From: Flavobacterium succinicans LMG 10402
GTDB taxonomy: Bacteria > Bacteroidota > Bacteroidia > Flavobacteriales > Flavobacteriaceae
DNA: 64,000 nt
Assembly (NCBI RefSeq): GCF_000611675.1
Contig: NZ_JATV01000007.1
Coordinates: forward strand, 1 to 64,000
Direction: 5' to 3'
The notes under the pieces: model-generated
What the model was told of the DNA's origin: nothing
What the model saw: the letters and a program-made list of their open reading frames with translations, nothing else
Database searches by the model: none
Part shown: piece after piece, positions 25,608 to 33,993 of the stretch
How the letters are laid out: every line of letters begins with the position of its first letter
Position numbering within the stretch: the first letter of the stretch is position 1
Program-made: the position numbers and the translations under genes

Positions 25608-26235
25608 TTGCGATAGCTTTCAAATTAGTAATAACATCTCCAGTTAGATCAGCGACATGGCTAGTAATTTTTTCTATATTCCAATCCCACCATTTAAGGG
25701 CTAAGAGTGTTTCAATTTCTTCATTCGAGAATCTTTTTTTGATTATTCTTGACGGATTGCCACCCGCCACCGCATACGGAGGAATGTTTTTGGTTACCGT
25801 TGTATTTGCTGCTATTATTGCCCCATCTCCAATGCTTATTCCTGGCATAATTGTGACATTATATCCTATCCAAACATCGTTCCCAATTACCGTATTTCCT
25901 TTATTGGGATATGATTTGCCATCCATTGCATGCTGCCATTCTTTTCCAAAAATGGCAAAAGGGTAGGAGCTAATGCTTTCTGTGAGATGATTGGCCCCGT
26001 TCATTATAAAAGTTACATTGGAAGCGATCATGCAAAATTTGCCAATAATCAATTGATCGCCTATAAAATCAAAATGATATTTTACATTTTTCTCAAAATT
26101 AGACACATCTTCAAAATCGTCATAATACGTGTAATCACCAACGATGATGTTGGGATTGGTGATTATGTTTTTTAAATAACATAATCTATTGTAATTTTCG
26201 AGTGGAAATTTTAAATTTTTGTTGGGATAATTCAT
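25597..26235 (-). CDS. CatB/Vat-like hexapeptide O-acetyltransferase
   Basis: 212 residues from the ATG at 26235; the frame extends 17 codons further but that part looks like leader sequence. It is a left-handed beta-helix protein: IGKFCMIASNVTFIMNGANH, GNDVWIGYNVTIMPGISIGDGAIIAANTTV and YAVAGGNPSRIIKKRF match xenobiotic acetyltransferases (Vat/CatB). The catalytic His is in NGANH. It is active as a trimer with acetyl-CoA. Members inactivate streptogramin or chloramphenicol or modify sugars; the acceptor here is open. Confidence 0.88.
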   Translation of the reverse strand: MNYPNKNLKFPLENYNRLCYLKNIITNPNIIVGDYTYYDDFEDVSNFEKNVKYHFDFIGDQLIIGKFCMIASNVTFIMNGANHLTESISSYPFAIFGKEWQHAMDGKSYPNKGNTVIGNDVWIGYNVTIMPGISIGDGAIIAANTTVTKNIPPYAVAGGNPSRIIKKRFSNEEIETLLALKWWDWNIEKITSHVADLTGDVITNLKAIANEE

Positions 26236-26534
26236 CAATAAACGGTTGAAAACAGAAAAATTTATAATAAAAAACAGTCTATGCAACTTTATCTCAAATA
26301 TAATTTAAAAATTAATTAGAAATTTTGTTTTTTTTAAATTATAAAGTAACGATTGATTTATTAGCAATTTAGTCACGAATTCACGAATTTTTTTACTCTT
26401 GATCGTGACTATTCTAATCCCTTCAAATTAGTGTCAAATGATAAGAAATCAGACGTTTTGAAATGCTTTTCTGGAAGATAAAGTAAAAATATTAGCTAAA
26501 TTTTAGTTGTTTTGCTAAAGACGGAATAGCTAGA
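26236..26534. other. Gene-free interval with a GTCACGA/TCGTGAC inverted repeat
   Basis: AT-rich sequence between the acetyltransferase start and the cysteine-cluster gene end. A 7-bp perfect inverted repeat (GTCACGA at 26372-26378, TCGTGAC at 26403-26409) surrounds a CGAATTCACGAAT-like core. Nothing else is supported. Confidence 0.4.
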
Positions 26535-27155
26535 TTATGCACTATCTTTTAATCCATCGGGGAAAGGTCTGTAGGCGTAGTAATGTAAAATTTCTTCGAG
26601 TGCTATTTGAAGCGCTTGATTAATTGGATACAAATCTTTTCCAAGCCTAGCATCGATAGAGGATAGTTTGGTGTAATAATCGCTAAAAACAGGGAGATAA
26701 AGCCCGTTTGAAATCGCTATTTCAGCTTCTGTAAATTGTTGTTTTTGTTCCTCTTTAATTCTTGCGCAGGTAGCCATTCGCATTTGTCCGTATTTGTCAC
26801 GGTTGGCAGCAAAACCAAATAATCTACAAATTAAACCTCTATACTTATAATCGGTACATTTTCCTGCTCTGGTATCTGTAAAAGAAAGTGCTTTAAACAT
26901 AAAACAACGAGCATCTGTTGTGTTTTGTAACGCTTTTATAGTGTTTTCGGCCTGTCCATTTACGAATAAATGAAAAGCCCATGGAAAAAATTCTAAAGGA
27001 GAGGCGTCTACTTTTGCATTATTACAACAATTTCCGCACCCAGCAATGCAGTCTAATTTGGTGTGGTTTTTAAAACTAGCAATTTCATTTTCAAGGGCTT
27101 CGAATAATTCTTCTACCAACTGTACTTTTTGGATAATTGCCATTTTTTTGGACAA
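26535..27155 (-). CDS. YkgJ-family cysteine-cluster protein
   Basis: A 206-residue soluble protein with the family's cysteine arrangement CIAGCGNCCNN near residue 41, followed by further cysteines (ARCFMF, GKCTDYKYRGLICRLFG, ATCARI). This pattern matches the CxxCxxCC group thought to hold a zinc or iron-sulfur centre. No reaction has been assigned to the family. It begins 48 bp after the dienelactone hydrolase stop in the same direction. Confidence 0.88.
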   Translation of the reverse strand: MSKKMAIIQKVQLVEELFEALENEIASFKNHTKLDCIAGCGNCCNNAKVDASPLEFFPWAFHLFVNGQAENTIKALQNTTDARCFMFKALSFTDTRAGKCTDYKYRGLICRLFGFAANRDKYGQMRMATCARIKEEQKQQFTEAEIAISNGLYLPVFSDYYTKLSSIDARLGKDLYPINQALQIALEEILHYYAYRPFPDGLKDSA

Positions 27156-27203
27156 GGTAGTCTAATTACATTTGGAAAGGAGTGATGTGTGTTACTATTC
27201 TAT

Positions 27204-28091
27204 TTATTTTAACTGTTCTCTAAAAAAAGCTATGGTCCTAGTCCAAGCCAATGTTGCTGCTTTTTCATCGTATCTTGGTGTAGTATTGTTGTGAAAGCCA
27301 TGATTTACATCAGGATAAATATAGGCAGTATAATTGACTTTGTTTTGTTTTAAAATGGTTTCATAGGCAGGCCAACCTTCGTTTACTCGAGTGTCTAAAG
27401 CAGCATATTGTATCAAAAGTGGTGCTTTTATTTTAGCGGCATCATCTGCACTTGGTTGTCCTCCATAAAACGGAACAGCAGCGCTTAGTTTTGGAATCCG
27501 AACGGCCATCATATTAGCAATCCATCCTCCAAAACAAAATCCTACCACGCCTACATGACCGTTACAATCTTTATGATTTTTTAAAAAGTCGTAGGCAGCA
27601 ATAAAGTCTTCGAGCATTTCTTCACGGGTACGTTTTTTTTGTAATTCACGACCAGCATCATCATTTCCGGGATAGCCACCAAGCGGGCTCAAGGCATCGG
27701 GAGCTAATGTAATAAAGCCTTCTAGGGCTCCTCTTCTTCCAACATCTTCAATGTAGGGATTTAAACCTCTGTTTTCATGAACGACAATTATACCAGGAAG
27801 TTTTTTCTTTTTGTCCGTTGGTTTCGAAAGTAATCCTTTGATTGTTCCGCCTCCTTTTGGTGAAGGATAACTAATCATTTCTGATTGTAATCTCGGATCA
27901 TCTGCAGCAATAGTTTGAGTGTCCTTATAATTTGGTGTCATAAAATTTAAAAGCGTTGGAAGCGTCAAACTGCCTACGGCAAAAAGCGATAATTTTTCAA
28001 TAAATTGCCTTCTTTCTATTTTGTTATGAGCATAATCATCATATAAATCAAAAACTTCTTGACTGATGTCAGCTTTGGTGATTTCTTTCAT
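27204..28091 (-). CDS. Dienelactone hydrolase family protein with Tat-like N-terminus
   Basis: A 295-residue alpha/beta hydrolase. The catalytic triad is visible as Cys in VVGFCFGGW, Asp in YAALDTRVN and His in DVNHGFHNN, as in dienelactone hydrolases. The N-terminus contains [19 protein letters not shown] about 25 residues in, like a twin-arginine signal. Export folded through Tat is therefore likely, unlike the usual cytosolic enzyme. The substrate may be a lactone or ester. It lies upstream of the cysteine-cluster gene. Confidence 0.88.
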   Translation of the reverse strand: MKEITKADISQEVFDLYDDYAHNKIERRQFIEKLSLFAVGSLTLPTLLNFMTPNYKDTQTIAADDPRLQSEMISYPSPKGGGTIKGLLSKPTDKKKKLPGIIVVHENRGLNPYIEDVGRRGALEGFITLAPDALSPLGGYPGNDDAGRELQKKRTREEMLEDFIAAYDFLKNHKDCNGHVGVVGFCFGGWIANMMAVRIPKLSAAVPFYGGQPSADDAAKIKAPLLIQYAALDTRVNEGWPAYETILKQNKVNYTAYIYPDVNHGFHNNTTPRYDEKAATLAWTRTIAFFREQLK

Positions 28092-28119
28092 TTGGTCATT
28101 TTTTGGTTAGTATACTGTT

Positions 28120-28497
28120 TTATTTATTAAATAATAAATCTATAACTCCAAGAGCTACAGCAGCTCCAATATTATTGGTTCCATAAGGGTTGAAGGAGTC
28201 TATTTTTGTGGCTCTAGCAAAAACAGCATTTTGTGGGATGTATAATGATTTGCTGTATTTGGCCTCTTGATTTTTTAAGTAAAAACTATCGTTCAAGCCA
28301 CTCGCGGGATTATAAATATTCAATAAATAGGGTTTTGTCTGTGTTTTGAAATTAAAATTAGGATGAGTAAAATGGATGCCATTGTAATTTGAGAAAGCTA
28401 ATTTTGGTTGAAAATTAGCCGCTGGAATAGTCATTTTGAGGTTTTGAGAATACAGTTGGGAAGTCGCTAGCACAAAAAGAAAAAGTAATGTTTTCAT
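28120..28497 (-). CDS. Small exported protein of unknown function
   Basis: A 125-residue protein with a signal peptide (KTLLFLFVLATSQLYSQ) and a mostly polar body ending in GAAVALGVIDLLFNK, a hydrophobic tail. No known motif is seen. Similar short exported proteins occur in Flavobacteria next to unrelated genes. It is 28 bp upstream of the dienelactone hydrolase gene in the same direction and may be co-transcribed. Function unknown. Confidence 0.75.
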   Translation of the reverse strand: MKTLLFLFVLATSQLYSQNLKMTIPAANFQPKLAFSNYNGIHFTHPNFNFKTQTKPYLLNIYNPASGLNDSFYLKNQEAKYSKSLYIPQNAVFARATKIDSFNPYGTNNIGAAVALGVIDLLFNK

Positions 28498-28635
28498 GGG
28501 TGGATTTTTTGGTACATAAAAATAACTTTTTTTCGGTTACTTTAAATTTGAATTTAAATTCTTGTGTTAATTCGTTACTTTTAATGCATATAATAGAACT
28601 AAAGCAGAGTTTTTAGTAAATAATCATTAAATTTT

Positions 28636-29589
28636 ATGGCACTTTTTCAACGATTGAATTCTAAATCAATACCAATTATTAATTCGGGATTTGGTTCGAA
28701 TGCAACCAGTAACGGGAAACGTTTTTTGAACAAAGATGGTAATGCAAGAGTAAAACGATTAGGACTTTCTTTTTTTGAAAGTAAAAGTTGGTACCATACG
28801 CTATTGGATTTGCCTTCTTGGAAGTTTTTGGGTTTATTGTTGTTGTTTTACATGGGGATTAATTTTGTTTTTGCATGTTTGTATTTTGCCATTGGAATAG
28901 AACACTTAAATGGGATAGCAACTACTCAAAGCCGATGGGAACAGTTTGGTCAAGCTTATTTTTTTAGTGCTCAAACATTTACTACGGTTGGTTATGGTCA
29001 TATTAGTCCTGTTGGGTTTTTAACCAGTTCGCTATCTGCTGCCGAAGCTTTAATTGGATTGTTAAGTTTTGCCATTGCAACAGGATTATTTTTCGGTCGA
29101 TTTAGTAAACCTAAAATTTATTTGAAATTTTCAGATAACGTCATTATTGCACCTTATCAAAATGGAACGGCTTTGATGTTTCGACTAGCACCTTACAAAA
29201 ACACGAATTATCTTGACACCGAAGTCAACGTAACTTTGGGATTAAGCATAGAGGAGAACGGAGTTTTGACCAATAAATTTTACACTTTAGACTTAGAAAT
29301 TAGTAAAGTAAATACGCTAATGTTAAGTTGGACCATAGTGCATCCTATTACTGAGAAAAGTCCTTTGTATCAATTTACTGAACAGGATTTTCAAAATGTA
29401 CAAGGCGAAATTTTAGTTTTTGTCAAAACTTTTGATGATATGTACAGCACGACTGTTGCTACTAGAACGTCTTATGTTTTTTCGGAATTGGTCTTTGGTG
29501 CTAAGTTTACTCCAATTTTTGAAAGTAGTGATAAACACCAATACACTTTAATACATTTGGACGCCCTTAGCGATTATAAAAAAATATAA
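28636..29589 (+). CDS. Inward-rectifier-type (Kir) potassium channel
   Basis: A 317-residue channel with two transmembrane helices (about 63-88 and 130-152) around a pore loop with the K+ selectivity filter TVGYGH (117-122). The rest is the cytoplasmic Kir C-terminal immunoglobulin-like domain (FSKPKIYLKFSDNVIIAPYQNG, then LMFRLA). It forms tetramers in the inner membrane. Bacterial KirBac channels are of this length. It ends 70 bp before the MerR regulator and is probably a separate unit. Confidence 0.93.
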   Translation: MALFQRLNSKSIPIINSGFGSNATSNGKRFLNKDGNARVKRLGLSFFESKSWYHTLLDLPSWKFLGLLLLFYMGINFVFACLYFAIGIEHLNGIATTQSRWEQFGQAYFFSAQTFTTVGYGHISPVGFLTSSLSAAEALIGLLSFAIATGLFFGRFSKPKIYLKFSDNVIIAPYQNGTALMFRLAPYKNTNYLDTEVNVTLGLSIEENGVLTNKFYTLDLEISKVNTLMLSWTIVHPITEKSPLYQFTEQDFQNVQGEILVFVKTFDDMYSTTVATRTSYVFSELVFGAKFTPIFESSDKHQYTLIHLDALSDYKKI

Positions 29590-29608
29590 GGTTTAGTCTT
29601 TTTTTGCA

Positions 29609-29642
29609 TTGTTTATCAAAAATAATATTTTACATTTGTTTA
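29609..29642 (+). promoter_or_regulatory. litR/carH-type promoter with repeated TTGTTTA
   Basis: TACATTTG (29631-29638) is a perfect -7 element 22 bp before the regulator ATG at 29660. The heptamer TTGTTTA occurs twice in direct orientation, at 29609-29615 and 29636-29642, the second overlapping the -7 element. This could be an operator for the regulator itself. The longer frame that starts at 29609 runs through this region and is not used. Confidence 0.55.
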
Positions 29643-29659
29643 ATGAAAAACTCAAAACG

Positions 29660-30556
29660 ATGAACAATGTTAAAAATGTATTCAGTATAAAGGATCTTGA
29701 AAATCTTTCCGGTATCAAAGCGCATACCATTCGTATTTGGGAAAAGCGCTACAATGTTTTGCAGCCCATGCGAACGGATACTAACATTCGTTTGTATGAT
29801 TTACATAGTTTGCAAAAGTTATTGAATATTACTTTGCTTCACGATTACGGATACAAAATATCTAAAATAGCTACTTATTCTGAAGAGAAAATACATTCTT
29901 TAGTTCGAGAAATTGTAACGTCTAAAAATGCAAATAATCATGCGATTAGTGACTTTAAACTAGCCATGATGAATTTTGATCAAGATTTGTTCTTTAAAAC
30001 TTATGACTGGTTAATTGAAAAAAAGACCTTCAAGGAAGTTTTTATGCAAGTCTTTGTTCCTTTAATGAATGAATTGGGATTGTTGTGGCAAACGGATACT
30101 ATTACTCCAGCACATGAACATTTTGTGAGTTATTTAATCAAACAAAAACTATTGGTAAACATTGAACAACTACAAAAACAACCCGTAACGAATCACGATA
30201 GGGTGTTTGTATTGTCACTACCCATGAATGAAATTCACGAACTAGGCTTGATGTATCTACATTACGAAATATTATTGAACGGATATAAAACGGTTTATTT
30301 GGGTGAAAGTATGCCTATAGATAATTTACCCATGTTAAAGAACAGTTTCGACTCGATCACTTATATCACCTACATGACTGTGCAGCCGGATCGGGAATCT
30401 GTAGATAGTTATGTGGCCTCTATGCAACAAGAATTATTAGGTGACGGCACACAGCTATGGTTCATAGGTAGACTAGTGGAATCCATTACTCAGGAACAAT
30501 TAACCAATGATAGTCGAGTGTTCGAATCTATCTCAGAATTAATTGATGCTATTTAA
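29660..30556 (+). CDS. MerR-family B12-dependent photoreceptor regulator (CarH/LitR type)
   Basis: 299 residues. Residues 1-75 are a MerR winged helix (HTIRIWEKRYNVLQP). Residues 95-170 are the helical B12-cap domain with W143, nine residues, then E153-H154, the W-x9-EH motif that covers adenosylcobalamin in CarH. Residues 180-299 are a cobalamin-binding Rossmann domain with E191-x-H193-x-x-G196, where His is the expected lower axial ligand released on illumination. In known CarH/LitR proteins the dark tetramer represses carotenoid and photolyase genes and light breaks it apart. Here it heads exactly such an operon, 30 bp before crtI. Light sensing is inferred from motif and context. Confidence 0.88.
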   Translation: MNNVKNVFSIKDLENLSGIKAHTIRIWEKRYNVLQPMRTDTNIRLYDLHSLQKLLNITLLHDYGYKISKIATYSEEKIHSLVREIVTSKNANNHAISDFKLAMMNFDQDLFFKTYDWLIEKKTFKEVFMQVFVPLMNELGLLWQTDTITPAHEHFVSYLIKQKLLVNIEQLQKQPVTNHDRVFVLSLPMNEIHELGLMYLHYEILLNGYKTVYLGESMPIDNLPMLKNSFDSITYITYMTVQPDRESVDSYVASMQQELLGDGTQLWFIGRLVESITQEQLTNDSRVFESISELIDAI

Positions 30557-30586
30557 AAATATAAAAACTAACGCTCCAAATACTAA

Positions 30587-32053
30587 ATGAAAAAGATTAC
30601 AATTATTGGATCTGGATTTTCTGCTTTATCCGCCTCTTGTTACTTGGCCCAGAGTGGTCATGATGTTACTGTTTTTGAGAAAAATGAAACAATAGGCGGG
30701 AGAGCTAGACAATTAAAAGCGCAAGGATTTACTTTTGATATGGGCCCAAGTTGGTATTGGATGCCAGATATTTTCGAACGTTTTTTTGCTGATTTTGGCA
30801 AAAAGCCTTCGGATTATTATGAGTTGATCAAGTTGTCACCTGCTTACAGAGTGTACTTTGGTGTAGAAGATTTTATAGCCATAGCCGATAATTTAGATGA
30901 AATAGTAAACACTTTTGAATCCATCGAAAAAGGAAGTGGAAAAGTCTTGCGGGAATTCATGGCCGAAGCACAAAGTAATTATGATATCGCCATCAAGGAT
31001 TTGGTATATAGACCGGGTGTTTCTCCTTTAGAATTAGTAACTACCAAAACCGCTCTAAAGGTAGGGCAATTTTTTAGCAATATCAGTAGAGATGTGCGCA
31101 AAAAGTTTTCCAACCCGAGATTGATTCAGATACTTGAATTCCCGGTTCTTTTTTTAGGTGCTAAACCTTCGGACACGCCTTCTTTTTATAGTTTCATGAA
31201 CTTTGCCGATTTTGGTTTAGGAACTTGGCATCCCAAAACAGGAATGTTTGATGTGGTGCGTGCCATGGAAAGTTTAGCCAGAGAGTTAGGCGTGAAGTTT
31301 GTAACCAATGCAGCCATCGAAAAGATTGTTGTCGAAAACAAAACAGCCAAAGCCATAGTAATCAACGGTCAAACCATAACTTCCGACTTGGTGTTAAGTG
31401 GCGCCGATTATCATCATACGGAAACTTTGTTAGATTCTGAACATAGAGCTTATTCTGAAGCGTATTGGGATAGCCGTGTTTTTGCACCGTCTTCCTTGTT
31501 ATTTTATGTTGGTTTCGATAAAAAAATAGAAAATATTTCGCATCATGCTTTATTCTTCGATGTTGATTTTTACCAACATGCCAAAGATATTTATGATGCA
31601 CCACAATGGCCCAAAGAACCCTTGTTTTACGCCAATTTTCCTTCGCTAACCGATCCAACTGCAGCTCCTGAAGGTATGGAATCTGCTTTCTTTTTGGTGC
31701 CCTTAGCTCCAGGAATCGAAGACACCGAAGCCTTACGAGAACAATATTTTGATGTGATAATGACTCGTTTTGAGCAACTTACGAAACAAGATGTCCGAAA
31801 AAATATTATATTTAAACAATCATTTTGTAAAAATGATTTTGTTTCAGAGTATAATTCATATAAAGGAAACGCCTATGGAATGGCAAATACCTTGTTGCAA
31901 ACCGCTTTTTTAAGACCAAAATTGAAAAGTAAAAAAGTGAAGAACTTATTTTTTACAGGACAATTAACCGTTCCGGGGCCAGGAGTGCCACCCGCTTTAA
32001 TATCAGGAAAACTAGTATCAGAACTAATCAATAACCAATTTTCACTAGCCTAA
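30587..32053 (+). CDS. crtI: Phytoene desaturase (CrtI type)
   Basis: A 488-residue FAD-dependent desaturase. The N-terminal dinucleotide-binding site (ITIIGSGFSALSASCYLAQSGHDVTVFEK) and the C-terminal signature FTGQLTVPGPGVPPALISGKL are typical of CrtI. It converts phytoene to lycopene by four desaturation steps at the membrane. A CrtN-like or CrtD-like specificity cannot be fully excluded, but adjacency to crtB favours phytoene. It is the second gene of the operon; crtB starts 2 bp after its stop codon. Confidence 0.92.
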   Translation: MKKITIIGSGFSALSASCYLAQSGHDVTVFEKNETIGGRARQLKAQGFTFDMGPSWYWMPDIFERFFADFGKKPSDYYELIKLSPAYRVYFGVEDFIAIADNLDEIVNTFESIEKGSGKVLREFMAEAQSNYDIAIKDLVYRPGVSPLELVTTKTALKVGQFFSNISRDVRKKFSNPRLIQILEFPVLFLGAKPSDTPSFYSFMNFADFGLGTWHPKTGMFDVVRAMESLARELGVKFVTNAAIEKIVVENKTAKAIVINGQTITSDLVLSGADYHHTETLLDSEHRAYSEAYWDSRVFAPSSLLFYVGFDKKIENISHHALFFDVDFYQHAKDIYDAPQWPKEPLFYANFPSLTDPTAAPEGMESAFFLVPLAPGIEDTEALREQYFDVIMTRFEQLTKQDVRKNIIFKQSFCKNDFVSEYNSYKGNAYGMANTLLQTAFLRPKLKSKKVKNLFFTGQLTVPGPGVPPALISGKLVSELINNQFSLA

Positions 32054-32055
32054 TT

Positions 32056-32895
32056 ATGAAACAATTATTTGACGAGGTATCCTTCAAGTGCAGTAAATTA
32101 GTAACTAAAAATTACAGCACTTCCTTTTCGACAGCCGTGTATATGCTTGCGCCAAGCATCCGACGCGATATTTATAATATTTATGGTTTTGTGCGCTTTG
32201 CCGATGAAATCGTTGATTCATTTCATGGCTTTGACAAAGAAACTCTTATTAACGAATTTGAAATCGAATACTACAAAGCTTTAGAAACTGGTATAAGTCT
32301 GAATCCGATTCTGAATGCGTTTCAAGTGACGGTAAAAGAAAATAATATTTCTGACGATTTAGTGCAAGCCTTCTTAAAAAGTATGAAACTTGACTTAGTA
32401 AAGTCAGCGTATCACACCCAAGCTGAATATGCCGAATACATTTATGGTTCAGCAGATGTGGTAGGTTTAATGTGTCTTAAAGTTTTTGTGAAAGGCGACG
32501 ATGAAAAATATAATCTACTCAAAGACGAAGCCATGCGTCTAGGTTCAGCCTTTCAAAAAGTAAATTTCCTACGCGATTTAAAAGACGATAACTTAGTCTT
32601 AAACCGTAACTATTTCCCTGGAGTCGATTTGCGTTCTTTTGATGAAGACTCCAAAAAAGCGATCATTGACGAGATCAGAGAGGATTTTAGAGTCGCTCGT
32701 GAAGGTATAAAAAAATTACCGCTCGAGGCCAAATTTGGAGTGTTTACCGCTTATATCTATTATCTAAAATTACTTCGAAAACTCGAAAATACGCCTTGCC
32801 ACAAAATCGGAACCGAAAGAATTCGAGTATCCAATTATTCAAAAGCCGGATTGCTAGCACAGTCATTTGTGACGTATAAATTACGAATGGTTTAA
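32056..32895 (+). CDS. crtB: Phytoene synthase
   Basis: A 279-residue head-to-head prenyl synthase. Both Mg-binding aspartate motifs are present: YGFVRFADEIVDSF (DExxD) and KVNFLRDLKDD (DxxxD-like). The start NYSTSFSTAVYML is the usual substrate-entry region. It joins two geranylgeranyl diphosphates to phytoene. It starts 2 bp after crtI and is followed by crtZ after 28 bp. A geranylgeranyl diphosphate synthase and a lycopene cyclase are not in the window. Confidence 0.93.
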   Translation: MKQLFDEVSFKCSKLVTKNYSTSFSTAVYMLAPSIRRDIYNIYGFVRFADEIVDSFHGFDKETLINEFEIEYYKALETGISLNPILNAFQVTVKENNISDDLVQAFLKSMKLDLVKSAYHTQAEYAEYIYGSADVVGLMCLKVFVKGDDEKYNLLKDEAMRLGSAFQKVNFLRDLKDDNLVLNRNYFPGVDLRSFDEDSKKAIIDEIREDFRVAREGIKKLPLEAKFGVFTAYIYYLKLLRKLENTPCHKIGTERIRVSNYSKAGLLAQSFVTYKLRMV

Positions 32896-32923
32896 TTTAA
32901 TTTTTTTTTAAAAAATATTTACA

Positions 32924-33364
32924 ATGCTTAATTTTTTCATATTTCTAGGAGTTTTTCTTTTTATGGAGTGCGTCACTTGGTGTACACATAAGTTCGTGAT
33001 GCACGGTTTTATGTGGTATTTTCACGCCGATCACCATCAGCCAAAATATGCTCATATCTTTGAGCGCAACGATATTTTCTTTGTCATTTTTGCCATTCCT
33101 AGTATTCTCCTTTTTTATTTTGGTGTAGAAGGTGGTCTTAATTATTTGTTTTTTATCGGATTGGGTATCTTTTTTTATGGATTGTGTTACTTTCTAATCC
33201 ACGATGTTTTGATTCATCAACGCTTCAAGTGGTTCAAAAACACCAACAATAAATATCTAATCGGACTCAGAAAAGCCCACAAAGTACACCACAAACATTT
33301 AGGGAAAGAACACGGCGAATGTTTCGGAATGCTATTCGTACCCTTCAAATATTATAAAATGTAG
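32924..33364 (+). CDS. crtZ: Beta-carotene hydroxylase
   Basis: A 146-residue membrane di-iron enzyme of the fatty-acid-hydroxylase superfamily. The histidine boxes CTHKFVMHG, FHADHH, HDVLIHQRF and HKVHHKHLG are all present between hydrophobic helices. It would hydroxylate beta-carotene at C3 and C3', giving zeaxanthin, the usual yellow pigment in this bacterial group. It is the last gene before a 167-bp interval holding a hairpin repeat. Confidence 0.92.
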   Translation: MLNFFIFLGVFLFMECVTWCTHKFVMHGFMWYFHADHHQPKYAHIFERNDIFFVIFAIPSILLFYFGVEGGLNYLFFIGLGIFFYGLCYFLIHDVLIHQRFKWFKNTNNKYLIGLRKAHKVHHKHLGKEHGECFGMLFVPFKYYKM

Positions 33365-33369
33365 TTTTT

Positions 33370-33500
33370 GGGCGTGCCCCCCGAAACACGAATATACTAC
33401 CGACACCATTCTCCAATCGGGGGTCGGGTCATCCATTCCCGCTTTGTTGTAGTGGCTTTTATCGCCACTACAACAAGAGCTCCATTACTACCCCTCACGC
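33370..33500 (+). repeat. GGGCGTGCCC-type hairpin repeat inside the carotenoid/photolyase operon
   Basis: GGGCGTGCCC at 33370, then GGTCGGGTCATCC, a 13-bp perfect hairpin (33444-33456 with 33464-33476) and a right block GAGCTCCATTACTACCCC followed by TCACGC. It resembles a repeat class widespread in Flavobacteria and may be a relative of copies A-C, since all keep two fixed blocks around a variable hairpin. It splits crtZ from the SRPBCC gene. Confidence 0.6.
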
Positions 33501-33531
33501 AGGGAAAACAACATCATTTATTGCATACATT

Positions 33532-33993
33532 ATGAAAGTATATAAATTAGAAACTGTTCAACACGTAAACGCTACATTGGACGAATGTTGGGCTTTTTTT
33601 TCTAGTCCACAAAATCTGCAAAAAATTACGCCTCTGGATATGGGGTTTCAAATCGTAGATTTCGACGGAAGAACTGCCTATCCTGGTCAAGTGATACAAT
33701 ACAAAGTGTCGCCATTGGCAGGTATAAAACTCAGTTGGATGACCATCATTACAGCCGTAAAAGACAAAAGCTATTTTATAGACGAGCAACGTTTTGGTCC
33801 CTACACTTTGTGGCACCACAAACATTTTTTTGAAGCCACTGAAAACGGAGTAAAAATGACGGATGTTGTTCATTACGCCCTTCCTTTAGGTTTTTTGGGT
33901 CGCATTATGAACACTCTTGTGGTCAAAAGCAAGTTAAAAGAAATATTCTCTTATCGAGAAAAAGCCGTAGATGAACTTTTTAATACCAAATAA
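33532..33993 (+). CDS. SRPBCC-family ligand-binding protein
   Basis: A 153-residue START/Bet v1-like helix-grip fold (VNATLDECWAFFSSPQNLQKITP at the start, ATENGVKMTDVVHYALPLGFLGRIMNTL at the end). It likely binds a hydrophobic molecule; no catalytic residues are visible. Its stop overlaps the photolyase start by one base (TAATG). Such genes next to photolyase occur in other light-response clusters, so a role with pigments or membranes under light stress is possible. Confidence 0.85.
   Translation: MKVYKLETVQHVNATLDECWAFFSSPQNLQKITPLDMGFQIVDFDGRTAYPGQVIQYKVSPLAGIKLSWMTIITAVKDKSYFIDEQRFGPYTLWHHKHFFEATENGVKMTDVVHYALPLGFLGRIMNTLVVKSKLKEIFSYREKAVDELFNTK

Noticed and set aside
29590..29659. Possible cobalamin riboswitch before the MerR gene
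   Set aside because: The 70-bp interval is too short and lacks the B12-box sequence; only promoter elements are seen.
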